This document shows positions 16,621 through 24,424 of a stretch of 31,948 nucleotides of DNA, piece after piece. How positions within the stretch are numbered: position 1 is the first letter of the stretch; every line of letters begins with the position of its first letter. The notes beneath the pieces were generated by a model that searched no databases, was not told the origin of the DNA, and worked only from the letters and a program-made list of their open reading frames with translations. This DNA comes from a virus: positions 1-31,948 of IMG/VR virus record IMGVR_UViG_3300034117_000749; one strand, given 5' to 3'. A program made the position numbers and the translations under genes.

Positions 16621-19600
16621 TGATAGGCTCTAACTGCTCCCTTGATATTGCAGATGTCGCTCTGGACAATCCTCCGGAGGCTCCGGTATTTTTGGACCCT
16701 GTACAAAACATTGGGGCCTTCTCGTCGTGGCTGCGTCCGGCGACTGCTGTTGCCCGGAAAAGCAAGTTCTTTGCCCGTATGCACAAGGCAACGAACGATA
16801 AGATCAAGATGCGCAACCTCCTCATGGCTGACTTTGAGGGGCTGCTGCATGAAGTGAATCAGCTGCCGAAGGAATCCAAGCAGAAGCTCAACGCGGTTTT
16901 CGAGTATCTCCGCCTGTCCAAGACGCCTGTCCGCGACACTGGGCGTAACTTTTCCCTCAAGACCCGTGAACTTCGGCGTGAAGGTGCGGACGGAATTGAG
17001 CGACGCGTTGCTCCTGAGCTATCGAAGCCCGGCGAAATACTGAAGCTGGATGCAAATGAAACCCGCCTGCTACATGAGGTGCGGGATTATCTGGAGAGCC
17101 GCTTTACGCTGGATGCCAAGTCGCGATTGGCTGCGCTTGGTTACGATGGCGAATACAGTCGTCAGGGAATTGAAGAGGGTGTTCAGGATGAGGAGTTCCG
17201 GGACGAACTTCTCCGCCTGTTCGATGCCATTGAGTCGCAGCGTCTGACATCGTACATCCCGTTCATGCGCTCAGGTGATACGCGCATCATGGTCTATGGC
17301 CCTGATGGCACGATAGACAGCGGCGCGTTCTTCATGTTGGACAGCCTTCAGTGGCTGAAGAATATGGTAGGCCCGAAGGCCGCCAAGCTGATCCCTGATC
17401 CGGGCATCAACAAAAAGATTGCGGAGATTCAGGAGAAGTATCCTTCCAGTGAAGGGTACAAGGTTGTCGTGAGCCGTCGCGCTGCTGACGCGAATGAGCG
17501 CCTGACTATCGACGACTTGTCCAGCTTAGACAAACTGTTGAACCTGATGGATGCCAATGCTGGCAAGATCATCAAGAATTACTTCGACCGGACTATGGGC
17601 GGCATGTTCTCTCAGGAGACTATCGGCGAACTCAGCGCGGCAAACGCAGAGCAGGTTGCCCGTGGCGTAATTGCTGGGCTGCCAAAGAGCGTGCGCTCCG
17701 TCCTGATGGAAGATCTGATCTCCAGTTACATGAAGCAATCCCGCGACATTCCGGGTTATGATACGAACTTCACGGATCGGCTGCTCGATTACAACCGCAT
17801 TGTGGCATCGACAGTCTCGCACCGTATGTACCGTGAGGAATACGCAGAAGCGTTTGATGATCTGAAGCGTAACGTAGGTGATGTTGAGCGCGAGTATGCT
17901 GAGGGCTGGGACGAATACGTAGATAGCCCTGAGCATGGTATGTTTCGTGCGCTCCGGACGATTGGCTTTTTCAACTCCATGTGGGGAAGCATTGCGTCAT
18001 CATCGGTAAACGCCATGTCTGTCTGGACAGTGACGGCCCCTCAGATGACAATCATGAAGGGTTCAGCTGGCCTTGATATTTACAAGATGTCAGCTCAGGT
18101 CATCGCCGGATTCCGTGGTCAGATTGGCTATGGAATGCACGTTGATCCATACGCAATACCGGGATTGACGGACGAAGAGCGAGAGGTTCTCGTTCTTGCA
18201 AACAAACGCGGAACCGTTCGGGCGCAGATGAACCCAGAGCTTATGGGTGTCGAAACCGAAATCATGGCGTCGCGTGGCGGCGGAATTAAGCAAACAGCGC
18301 AGCGGTATTTCCAGTATGGATCGAGCGTCATCTCTGTCACTGAAGAGATGAACAAGGCAGCTGCGTTCATTGTAGCGTATCGCTATGCCAAAGATCCGAA
18401 GGCCCTGAAGAACTGGCAGGAAGCCTATAAAGAGAACGAGCGCGCCAAGATAATCATGGAAGAGGGCTCCGACCCCTTCGACGTTGCTGAATTTATGGTT
18501 GAGACAGCGACGTTCATGGGTGGGCAGATCGAGAAGCCTCCCGTCATGCGTGGTGCCGGCGGCGTGCTGCTGCAGTTTTCCCAGTACGCTCTGCAGACTA
18601 TGTTCCTGCTATCTGAAAACCTGCGCAAGCAGGGGCCGCGTGGCAAGATAGCTGCCATGTTCACCATCATGACGATGTGGACTGTGGCTGGCCTGTTATT
18701 TGCGATTCCGTTCGGCGATGACGCGATCAATATCTTCCAGTATATCTACAACAAACTCAACGGCAGTAAGCTGGATATGCGCACTGAGGCGCAGATGATG
18801 CTGGCCGAGATGTTTGGTGGCGACGAAGATGCTCGTCGTGATGCAGAGGCTATACTGCGCGGCCCATCACGCGGACTGTTTGGCCTGAATATCAGTGAGC
18901 GCATTGGCTTCACGTCTCTCGTTCCTGAATTTGAAGACGGCCTCAGCATTGTTCCGGCCATCTCGACCAGCGTGCTGAAGATCCAAGAGTATCTTGATCG
19001 CCGCAACTCTGGGGTGCAGCCGATTGGTGCTTATGTGGCTGCCGTCTCTCCGTTTATCGGCAAGGGCCCATCGGATCTTCTGAAAGGCTTTGTGCAATAT
19101 CCGCAGGAGGGCGTCAGAACGCGCTACGGTACGCTCGTCAAAGCTCCTGAGGAAATGGGTTTCTTTGAAGAGCTGCTTCCTCGCGGGACAGGATTCCAGT
19201 CAGCTGACATTGCGCGGCGGCAGCAGGCAAAGCAGGCCGGATCAGAGATTGCGAAGTCAACGCAGAATGCGGAGCGCAACAATACGCTGCGTCTTGGCAA
19301 GATGTTGGCGGATATAACCAAGGCTGAGAACGCAGGGCAGTCCTCCAAGGCAGAAAAGATCCGCGCTGAATTTGACAAAGAGATACAGCTCATAGTCGAT
19401 AAGTTTCAAAAGGACATTGACGCTGGAAATATGGACAAGGCTGTCAAGCCACCCTCCACTCAGACGCTGAAAGAAGCGATGATGGCTGAGCTATATCCGG
19501 GCATGAAGCTAGACAACGTGGGCAAGCTGAAGCGCGAGGCTTACATCGATGCTTACCGGACGATCATGGTCGAAGATGATGAGGATGATCTCATTCCCGA

Positions 19601-19655
19601 CGAAGAAGAATTGGAAGAAGAGGAAGGCGACGCTGAGGCCGCCTTCCCCCAGTAA
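16620..19655 (+). CDS. Large internal virion/ejectosome protein with membrane segment and acidic tail
   Basis: 1011 residues. The start overlaps the previous stop (TGATG), so it is coupled to the 1661-residue gene and may once have been part of the same polyprotein. The N-terminal two thirds are long charged helices (KSKFFARMHKATNDKIKMRN; KLNAVFEYLRLSKTPVRD). A hydrophobic segment at about 680-705 (MFTIMTMWTVAGLLFAIPF), preceded by NSMWGSIASSSVNAMSVWTV at about 450, could cross a membrane. The C-terminal end is strongly acidic (EEELEEEEGDAEAAF). The layout, large with helical bundles and a late membrane span, recalls the biggest ejection proteins (T7 gp16-like) and proteins with large polyvalent-associated domains. 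No lytic transglycosylase motif was seen. It is the last late gene, and its stop codon lies one base from the converging early gene. Confidence 0.75.
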   Translation: MIGSNCSLDIADVALDNPPEAPVFLDPVQNIGAFSSWLRPATAVARKSKFFARMHKATNDKIKMRNLLMADFEGLLHEVNQLPKESKQKLNAVFEYLRLSKTPVRDTGRNFSLKTRELRREGADGIERRVAPELSKPGEILKLDANETRLLHEVRDYLESRFTLDAKSRLAALGYDGEYSRQGIEEGVQDEEFRDELLRLFDAIESQRLTSYIPFMRSGDTRIMVYGPDGTIDSGAFFMLDSLQWLKNMVGPKAAKLIPDPGINKKIAEIQEKYPSSEGYKVVVSRRAADANERLTIDDLSSLDKLLNLMDANAGKIIKNYFDRTMGGMFSQETIGELSAANAEQVARGVIAGLPKSVRSVLMEDLISSYMKQSRDIPGYDTNFTDRLLDYNRIVASTVSHRMYREEYAEAFDDLKRNVGDVEREYAEGWDEYVDSPEHGMFRALRTIGFFNSMWGSIASSSVNAMSVWTVTAPQMTIMKGSAGLDIYKMSAQVIAGFRGQIGYGMHVDPYAIPGLTDEEREVLVLANKRGTVRAQMNPELMGVETEIMASRGGGIKQTAQRYFQYGSSVISVTEEMNKAAAFIVAYRYAKDPKALKNWQEAYKENERAKIIMEEGSDPFDVAEFMVETATFMGGQIEKPPVMRGAGGVLLQFSQYALQTMFLLSENLRKQGPRGKIAAMFTIMTMWTVAGLLFAIPFGDDAINIFQYIYNKLNGSKLDMRTEAQMMLAEMFGGDEDARRDAEAILRGPSRGLFGLNISERIGFTSLVPEFEDGLSIVPAISTSVLKIQEYLDRRNSGVQPIGAYVAAVSPFIGKGPSDLLKGFVQYPQEGVRTRYGTLVKAPEEMGFFEELLPRGTGFQSADIARRQQAKQAGSEIAKSTQNAERNNTLRLGKMLADITKAENAGQSSKAEKIRAEFDKEIQLIVDKFQKDIDAGNMDKAVKPPSTQTLKEAMMAELYPGMKLDNVGKLKREAYIDAYRTIMVEDDEDDLIPDEEELEEEEGDAEAAFPQ
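19622..19647 (-). terminator. 8-bp perfect hairpin, possible terminator of the early (-) operon inside the end of the late gene
   Basis: GGAAGGCG (19622-19629) pairs with CGCCTTCC (19640-19647) around a 10-base loop. On the - strand the hairpin begins 9 bases after the SSB-like gene's stop and is followed by TCTTCTTCCAATTCTTC, a T-rich tract. On the + strand it is followed by CCCCCAG, not a T run. This favours termination of the - transcript. The T tract is not continuous, so strength is uncertain. Confidence 0.45.
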
Positions 19656-19656
19656 C

Positions 19657-19953
19657 TCAAAATGGGACATCATCTCCGTCAAGATCACGAGCCTTTGGCT
19701 GGTAGCCATCTGCCTTAGCGGCTGAGTGCGACGACTGGCCAGCGCTGTCCTTTGGTTCATAGAGCGACACGATGATGCTCTCACGGCCTTCGTTCCCGCC
19801 AACGCCAGCTGGGTTGAACGTGCGGTCGAGCAGGATGTAGGGGCCCTTGTCCCCGTCCATCATGACGCCGACGTTTTTGAACCGACCCTTGGTCTGGCCT
19901 TGGCCATCTGTGTATTCGCCAACCTTGACGACGAGATCATACTTCTTACCCAT
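19657..19953 (-). CDS. Small SSB-like protein with acidic DDVPF tip
   Basis: 98 residues. The start has a strong AAGGAG site. The body (about 1-65) is beta-rich and charged (KYDLVVKVGEY, GRFKNVGVMMDGDKGPYILL, ESIIVSLYEP). A Ser/Ala/Gly linker of about 20 residues leads to LDGDDVPF, which matches the acidic C-terminal tip of bacterial single-stranded DNA binding proteins (DDDIPF) that recruits partner proteins. The gene directly follows RecT and ends the recombination cassette, where phages often encode an SSB. At 98 residues it is shorter than a typical 150-180 residue SSB, so it may be a compact OB-fold or only a mimic of the tip. No alignment was made. Confidence 0.6.
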   Translation of the reverse strand: MGKKYDLVVKVGEYTDGQGQTKGRFKNVGVMMDGDKGPYILLDRTFNPAGVGGNEGRESIIVSLYEPKDSAGQSSHSAAKADGYQPKARDLDGDDVPF

Positions 19954-19964
19954 TTACTTTCTCC

Positions 19965-20996
19965 TTATTGAAACAGTTTCATTAACTTGGTGGTGTTGCG
20001 TGGAGCCATCAGCTCTGCTTCTTCAAGCATCCCTTCGTGCAATGCACGCCAAGGTTCACGCTCTTCTGGGGGCAGGCCAGCTACAATCTCAAATGCTGCA
20101 TTTGCCCAGCCGTCCCAATCGATCATGCCTTCTTCATCTTCAACCGCATGCACCATTTTTATGCGAACGGGCGCAGGCGCAGCCTTGGCTACAATCTTTT
20201 CTTCAAGGGTCTGCACCTGAGCTTCGGCTGCAGGAACGTCATCGAAGTCGGTGATGTCCATTTCGTCGCCGCTATATTCATCAGCCTCGATGATACCTTC
20301 TGCCTGATTGTCAGTCATCACAGCACGTTGCGCTTCGGTGGACAGTGGCATGTACTTGCTGGCCCGGCGGACCACAGTCTTGCGCCACATCTCAGGCTCA
20401 TCGGTATCCCAAGGGCCGACGATGGTTCCGTCCTTGGTCTTGGACGATGAGCGGTCACGGATAGCAAGGATCTCTTCCTTGCTCATGATCTCGAACTGCG
20501 TCTCACCGTTCTTCAGCTTCCATACGCAGTACGCGCCGATCTTCTCGCCGCGATCCGACAGGCCATGCTTGTGGATGATGCGCGACTCGATGCCTTCCTC
20601 GACCTCGAACAAGTCTTTGCTATATACCAGACGGCTCTCGATCTTCAGAACCTCACCACCCTGCAGCGCCAGCTTCATCAATCCCTTATAGCGCGGACGG
20701 AACTGGGCGACATTCTTCTTCATGCGGCCATCCCAGACCTTCAGGATGTCAGCCTCACCCATGCTCTTATTGAGCGACAAGCCAAGCTCAGCGGCGCTCA
20801 GGCACGCCTTCAGCAGCGAACCACGGTCGCAGTCCAGCAGGGCCATGTTGTCGGCGACAGCTGCCACCACAATGCCTTGGAACTTATCGACCGTCATGGC
20901 CTGCGGCAGAAGGCTGCGAAGATGTCCTTCGCGCATGGCCAGCTCCTGCTTAAACCGATCCATCGGCTTCACGGGAACCATCTCGTTACTTTGCAT
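19965..20996 (-). CDS. recT: RecT-family single-strand annealing protein
   Basis: 343 residues. RecT proteins anneal complementary single strands and work with a 5'-3' exonuclease. The N-terminal 230 residues follow the family: LRSLLPQAMTVDKFQGIVVA, then LLDCDRGSLLKACLSAAELGL, FRPRYKGLMKLALQGGEVL and a WRKTVVRRASKYMPLS end motif. The gene is beside a YqaJ exonuclease and an SSB-like gene. A C-terminal extension of about 85-100 residues (from about 245, starting SGDEMDITDFDDVPAAEAQ) is unusual in length and acidic, and it contains a Trp-rich helical part. Start ATG has AGAGGA about 9 bases upstream and lies within the last codons of the preceding mini-gene. Confidence 0.9.
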   Translation of the reverse strand: MQSNEMVPVKPMDRFKQELAMREGHLRSLLPQAMTVDKFQGIVVAAVADNMALLDCDRGSLLKACLSAAELGLSLNKSMGEADILKVWDGRMKKNVAQFRPRYKGLMKLALQGGEVLKIESRLVYSKDLFEVEEGIESRIIHKHGLSDRGEKIGAYCVWKLKNGETQFEIMSKEEILAIRDRSSSKTKDGTIVGPWDTDEPEMWRKTVVRRASKYMPLSTEAQRAVMTDNQAEGIIEADEYSGDEMDITDFDDVPAAEAQVQTLEEKIVAKAAPAPVRIKMVHAVEDEEGMIDWDGWANAAFEIVAGLPPEEREPWRALHEGMLEEAELMAPRNTTKLMKLFQ

Positions 20997-21147
20997 TTTT
21001 CAATTCCTCTTCTAAATCATCAATCATTAATTCAATGGCACGCTCAACAACGGCTCGAAGCGTAGGTTTCAGGGGGTGCTTGGCTGCGACATCGCGCAGC
21101 CTTGCCAGCAGATCCCTATCGACCCTCATCATAACAATATCTTTCAT
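20986..21147 (-). CDS. 53-residue ribbon-helix-helix-like mini-protein
   Basis: MKDIVMMRVDRDLLARLRDV opens with a short strand (DIVMMRV) followed by two helices (RDLLARLRDVAAKHP and LRAVVERAIELMIDDLE). This is the pattern of small ribbon-helix-helix DNA-binding proteins. The first ATG shares a base with the YqaJ stop (TGATG). Its last codons overlap the RecT start by 11 bases. Placed inside the recombination operon, it may be an autoregulator of the promoter at 22120-22155, but no binding data exist. It could also be a structural accessory of RecT. Confidence 0.75.
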   Translation of the reverse strand: MKDIVMMRVDRDLLARLRDVAAKHPLKPTLRAVVERAIELMIDDLEEELKNAK

Positions 21148-22082
21148 CAGGTAATCCTTACTGTAGTGTAACCAGAACGCTTGCCCGTCAGGGTGCCAAC
21201 CATGTCAGCGGTGATTTCCTTGCCGGGATTATCAGCAACTACACTGATCGACATCTTATGTTCGCCGCACTTGACCGAAGCCTTGTCCTGCGATGTATTC
21301 ATAAGCTCCAGCTTCGCACGAGCCTTCATCAAAATCATGGCCTTGGCTTCATCGGCACGGGCAGCAGCATTCTTCTCGTCTTGCTTGGCAGTCTTATAGT
21401 CCAAGAAGAGCAGCGCGTCTCCGTCATCGAGCACGACATCGCTCTTAGGTAACGTCCCCATGAGCTTCGTGATAGAGCCCACGTCAGTCGCATAGTCAGG
21501 CTCCGGCTCCGTGCCATCGGCAATCGACTGCCAGAACAGCGTAATCTGGTTCTTGATTGCATCAATGATGTTGTCATTGCGCGGAACCTTCATGCGGCGC
21601 GGCTCGTCATCGATCAGTGCAACCAACCATGCGTGGTCGGCAGTTGTGCAGGCCAGCTGGTGCTGCACCTGAAGCAGATAGTTCTCAGGCGCTTCATCGA
21701 TCTCTTCACCATTGTAGTGCCAGCCATAGCCACGCGCAGACCATTTGATCTCCACAGGTGCGCCGCCTGCCGTGATGTAATCGAACGATGCACCCATGCC
21801 GGGGCAGTCATCGACCGTATAGTAGTCACTGACCTTCCCAAGATCCATTGACCAACGATGCGACGCCCAGTTTGCAATGCCGCTCTCAAGGAATGTGCCA
21901 GCTTGCACAGCCTTATTGCCAGAGATGTCCTCCGGCGGCAGCTTGCCAGCCTTCTCCATCCACAGCTGCCAGCGGCTCGAATAGGGCGACAGCCCGAACA
22001 ACGCAGCAACATCGCTCCCACCAATGTGCTGGGAACGTAACTCGTGCCAGTGCTTCTGGTCACGTACTTGTATGATAGCCAT
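21147..22082 (-). CDS. YqaJ-type (lambda exonuclease family) 5'-3' exonuclease
   Basis: 311 residues. The lambda/YqaJ PD-(D/E)XK family degrades one strand of double-stranded DNA so that RecT can anneal the rest. Visible family elements: GGSDVAALFGLSPY near the N-terminus, LESG at about 65, GASFDYI with D101, VEIKW with E111 and K113 (the catalytic Glu-x-Lys), and YLLQVQHQL with Q138. The D...ExK...Q set is what is expected of an active enzyme. ATG at 22082 has CGGAGA upstream. The gene is the first of the recombination cassette (exonuclease, RHH-like, RecT, SSB-like) and is preceded by a promoter candidate. The C-terminal 100 residues include helical parts without a known domain. Confidence 0.9.
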   Translation of the reverse strand: MAIIQVRDQKHWHELRSQHIGGSDVAALFGLSPYSSRWQLWMEKAGKLPPEDISGNKAVQAGTFLESGIANWASHRWSMDLGKVSDYYTVDDCPGMGASFDYITAGGAPVEIKWSARGYGWHYNGEEIDEAPENYLLQVQHQLACTTADHAWLVALIDDEPRRMKVPRNDNIIDAIKNQITLFWQSIADGTEPEPDYATDVGSITKLMGTLPKSDVVLDDGDALLFLDYKTAKQDEKNAAARADEAKAMILMKARAKLELMNTSQDKASVKCGEHKMSISVVADNPGKEITADMVGTLTGKRSGYTTVRIT

Positions 22083-22100
22083 TTATTTTCTCCGGTTTAT

Positions 22101-22118
22101 GGCCGTATCTAGTCGGCC
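22101..22118. promoter_or_regulatory. Short inverted repeat in the leader of the recombination cassette
   Basis: GGCCG (22101-22105) and CGGCC (22114-22118) can pair around an 8-base loop, between the promoter candidate and the YqaJ start. It could be an operator half-site pair or an mRNA hairpin. The 5-bp stem makes chance likely. Confidence 0.25.
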
Positions 22119-22119
22119 T

Positions 22120-22155
22120 ACATGTGGCATACACTTGTCTACGGAGTTATGTCAA
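22120..22155 (-). promoter_or_regulatory. Sigma70-like promoter with operator-like inverted repeat, ahead of the exonuclease gene
   Basis: On the - strand, TTGACA (22150-22155) is a perfect -35 box. A weak -10-like TATGCC (22126-22131) follows after 18 bases. ACATGTG (22120-22126) and CACTTGT (22132-22138) form a 7-bp inverted repeat with one mismatch around GCATA, overlapping the -10. The -35 lies in the last codons of the nuclease gene, so the promoter would start an operon of exonuclease, RHH-like protein, RecT and SSB-like protein. The inverted repeat could be the site of a repressor. Confidence 0.45.
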
Positions 22156-22462
22156 GCGCCTTGTAAACATCTTCAACAGATCGCGCCAACACGTATATCC
22201 CGCCGCGCTTTTCCCACGCACTCTGCCATGCTGCCTGCGCAAGCCGCTGCTTTCCCTTCTCAGTCTTGACCTCGATAGCAAACGCTCGGCCCGGCGACAT
22301 AACCCCAAGCAGGTCGGGTGTCCCCTCAGGTGCAGACTGGATGACACGGGCTCCACCATCGAGCGGTCGGAACTTGCCCACGTTGATGCGGAACATCATG
22401 ATGTCCTGCCTCTGGCCCAGAGCGAGACGGATGTCCTGCTGGATTGCAGCCTCAGATCTCAC
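22139..22462 (-). CDS. VRR-NUC domain nuclease
   Basis: 107 residues starting at GTG 22462, overlapping the previous stop by four bases (GTGA). The VRR-NUC fold is a small PD-(D/E)XK nuclease, often a structure-specific endonuclease. Visible motif: EGTPDLLG with D50, then AFAIEVKTEKGKQRLAQAAW with E64 and K66 and downstream Gln residues, as the family requires. The length fits single-domain phage members. It sits behind a DEAH helicase, a common phage pairing. The substrate (branched DNA, Holliday junction or host DNA) cannot be told from this sequence. Confidence 0.85.
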   Translation of the reverse strand: MRSEAAIQQDIRLALGQRQDIMMFRINVGKFRPLDGGARVIQSAPEGTPDLLGVMSPGRAFAIEVKTEKGKQRLAQAAWQSAWEKRGGIYVLARSVEDVYKALDITP

Positions 22463-22683
22463 TGCAGGGTTTCCTGTTTCTCATCGCCATCCAGCTGCTC
22501 CATCGCAGCCTCAGTGGCGGCCATCATGGCAGCAAAGCACCGATGGATGTCGATCTCTTCGATCTTCCGGTCTTCATGCCACTGATCGATCACATGCAGC
22601 ATCTCAAATGTCAGCGCATGGATCAGGGACAGTGGCACTACTACCGAATGGAATCCTGTGTCTTCCCCATCGTCATCTTCCAT
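22459..22683 (-). CDS. Small acidic protein of unknown function
   Basis: 74 residues, beginning MEDDDGEDTGFHSVVVPLSL. The chosen ATG at 22683 has AAAGGG upstream and overlaps the end of the helicase gene by 43 bases. A longer open frame to 22794 has no good ribosome site. The N-terminus is very acidic, followed by a helix with HALTFEMLHVIDQWHEDRKI and an Ala/Met-rich end. It may be a partner of the helicase or nuclease, but nothing in the sequence shows this. Confidence 0.65.
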   Translation of the reverse strand: MEDDDGEDTGFHSVVVPLSLIHALTFEMLHVIDQWHEDRKIEEIDIHRCFAAMMAATEAAMEQLDGDEKQETLQ

Positions 22684-24131
22684 ATCGCTGCCCTTTCTTC
22701 TGCCGTCAGGCCGTTGGTTGTTTGAGCATCGCGCATACCGACCTTCTTGGCAAGTCGCGACGCCTCTTGCCCGCAGATAACATTGAATGCCCACTGCGTC
22801 GGGTTATTGTAGCCGCGTTTCCGGGCGACACTGGTGAGAACTCGATGCCTCTTCTGCATCAATCCCTCTTGTGTGCTGATGTCTGGATCATCGTCCCGGC
22901 TGGTCATCACCAGATCGCCATCAACATGCTTCACTTTTCTAGCCGTGACAGGATAAACGTGGCCGCACATAGGGCATGTAGGCGTCGGCTTGTGAACAGC
23001 GAAGCAGGCTGTGCATGTCCGAACAGACACGACCTTCTCCGCATTCTTGCCGCGTCCCGTTACAAAGCCATCGGCAAGGCTCCATTCTCTCTCATCGTCA
23101 ATGAATCCATGACGGGCGGTGTTGCCTGCGTGATCAAGAATAATCGTGCGCTCCTTGTCAGGGTGCGGTCTGATCGCTCGACCGCATTGCTGTAGGAACA
23201 GACTTAGGGATTTCGTTGGGCGCAGCAGGATTGCGACCTCAACGGACGGAAGATCGAAGCCCTCGCTCACTAGATCACAGCTGGTCAGGATCTGAACGCG
23301 GCCATCCTCGAAGGCTTTCAGTATACCATCCCGCTCAGTGTCGTCCATACCACCATCGATGTGGCTGGCTGCATAGCCAGCGTTGCGGAAGTCCTCTGCC
23401 ACATCCTTGGCGTGCTTGATGCTGACGCAGAACGCGATTGCCTTCTTGCCCGGCGCGTATTTACCATAGTGCTTGACCGCGCTGCCGGTGATAATCGGCT
23501 TGTCCATCGCGTCTTCGAGCTGCTTGGAAACGAAGTCCCCCATGCGCGTGCCGACAGAGCCCAGATCAGGCGTGCTCGGCGCATATACAATGGCGGGGGA
23601 CAGGAATCCCTGCGCGGTCAGCTCAGCGACTGTAGGCCCCATCACCATGTCATCGAACATCTGGCCCATACCTTTGCCGTCAAGGCGCTCAGGCGTAGCC
23701 GTAACGCCCAGCACGCGGGCAGTCGGGAAGCCAGCAACAGCCTTGCCCCAGCTGCTGTCAGGGGTGAAGTGATGCGCCTCGTCGCCAATGATAAGGTCGA
23801 ACGGCTTCATCATCTTCATGCGCCGCACCAGCGTGAACACGGATGCCACTACCACATTGGCAATGGGAATGCCCGGCGTCCCGCCAGACAGGACGGCATG
23901 AGATACACCCACCTTCCTCAGTGCGCTGCTGATTTGCTTGAGCAGCTCACGCCTGTGCGCCACGATCAGGATGCGCTTGTTGTTGCGCGCCATGCCTGCC
24001 GCAATGTAGCTGAAGATCACCGTCTTGCCCGATCCAGTAGGGGAAACGAGCAGGGTCTTCTTGTGCCCAGCGCGAAAGCTGTCACGCACAGCCTGAACGG
24101 CTGATTCTTGGTAGTCTCTAAGCTGAACCAT
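22641..24131 (-). CDS. SSL2/Res-type superfamily 2 DEAH helicase with zinc-binding segment
   Basis: 496 residues from ATG 24131, chosen for AAGGA 6 bases upstream. Motif I PTGSGKT (31-37), motif II DEAHH (117-121), motif III VTATPERLDG (143-152), then the C-terminal helicase domain with VSEGFDLP (288-295) and motif VI QQCGRAIRPHP (314-324) are all intact, so it should be an active ATPase/helicase. A four-cysteine cluster (C373, C376, C386, C389) probably binds zinc. The end contains GYNNPTQWAFN, similar to the KPGWA-type segment of phage Res-family helicases. Such helicases act in phage recombination or replication restart. It precedes a VRR-NUC gene. Confidence 0.9.
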   Translation of the reverse strand: MVQLRDYQESAVQAVRDSFRAGHKKTLLVSPTGSGKTVIFSYIAAGMARNNKRILIVAHRRELLKQISSALRKVGVSHAVLSGGTPGIPIANVVVASVFTLVRRMKMMKPFDLIIGDEAHHFTPDSSWGKAVAGFPTARVLGVTATPERLDGKGMGQMFDDMVMGPTVAELTAQGFLSPAIVYAPSTPDLGSVGTRMGDFVSKQLEDAMDKPIITGSAVKHYGKYAPGKKAIAFCVSIKHAKDVAEDFRNAGYAASHIDGGMDDTERDGILKAFEDGRVQILTSCDLVSEGFDLPSVEVAILLRPTKSLSLFLQQCGRAIRPHPDKERTIILDHAGNTARHGFIDDEREWSLADGFVTGRGKNAEKVVSVRTCTACFAVHKPTPTCPMCGHVYPVTARKVKHVDGDLVMTSRDDDPDISTQEGLMQKRHRVLTSVARKRGYNNPTQWAFNVICGQEASRLAKKVGMRDAQTTNGLTAEERAAIWKMTMGKTQDSIR

Positions 24132-24191
24132 GTGTTTCCTTATGTGGCAGACTATCTTCGCCCCGGCCTGCCAGCAGGGTTCCAAAGTGCC

Positions 24192-24350
24192 TTAACGACA
24201 CGACCGAAGCTGATCTTCTTCCAGCAGGTGATGCAGGTTGAGACGCTTGGCCTCGCGCTCAAGGCTTTGGACTTTGCGTCGCGCAAGCTCCAGCTGCGTA
24301 GGCAATATCCTGATCCGGTATTTCATGTATCTCAATTCATCGTCGGTCAA
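24192..24350 (-). CDS. 52-residue helical mini-protein with TTG start
   Basis: The frame starts at TTG 24350, whose last two bases overlap the TGA of the upstream 25-codon gene. AAGGGGAG about 8 bases upstream is an excellent ribosome site. The product is amphipathic helix (ELARRKVQSLEREAKRLNLH), strongly basic, ending in Cys-Arg. It is of unknown function, and a coiled-coil or DNA-contacting role is possible. Confidence 0.6.
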   Translation of the reverse strand: MTDDELRYMKYRIRILPTQLELARRKVQSLEREAKRLNLHHLLEEDQLRSCR

Positions 24351-24424
24351 AATCGAATCTCCCCTTCAGCCCAGTCGTAAATGTCCCAGCCGAAATTGGC
24401 GAACAGGAATTGGCGCAGGGTCAT
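24347..24424 (-). CDS. 25-residue aromatic micro-protein
   Basis: ATGA at 24421-24424 couples it to the previous gene, and its TGA overlaps the TTG start of the next gene by two bases. The residues MTLRQFLFANFGWDIYDWAE are aromatic and amphipathic. The tight overlaps on both sides are the main support. Without them it would be too short to call. Confidence 0.5.
   Translation of the reverse strand: MTLRQFLFANFGWDIYDWAEGEIRF

Noticed and set aside
23361-24104. 247-codon open frame on the + strand opposite the helicase
   Set aside because: The - strand has all helicase motifs in order. The + strand product is low in motifs and against the direction of its block.
24158-24169. CCTGC-TG-GCAGG palindrome between the 52-residue gene and the helicase
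   Set aside because: A two-base loop cannot form a stable RNA hairpin and no T run follows, so it is not called a terminator.
24132-24185. N-terminal extension of the helicase from an upstream TTG
   Set aside because: AAGGA is placed correctly for the ATG at 24131, and the helicase domain begins right there. The extension has no ribosome site.
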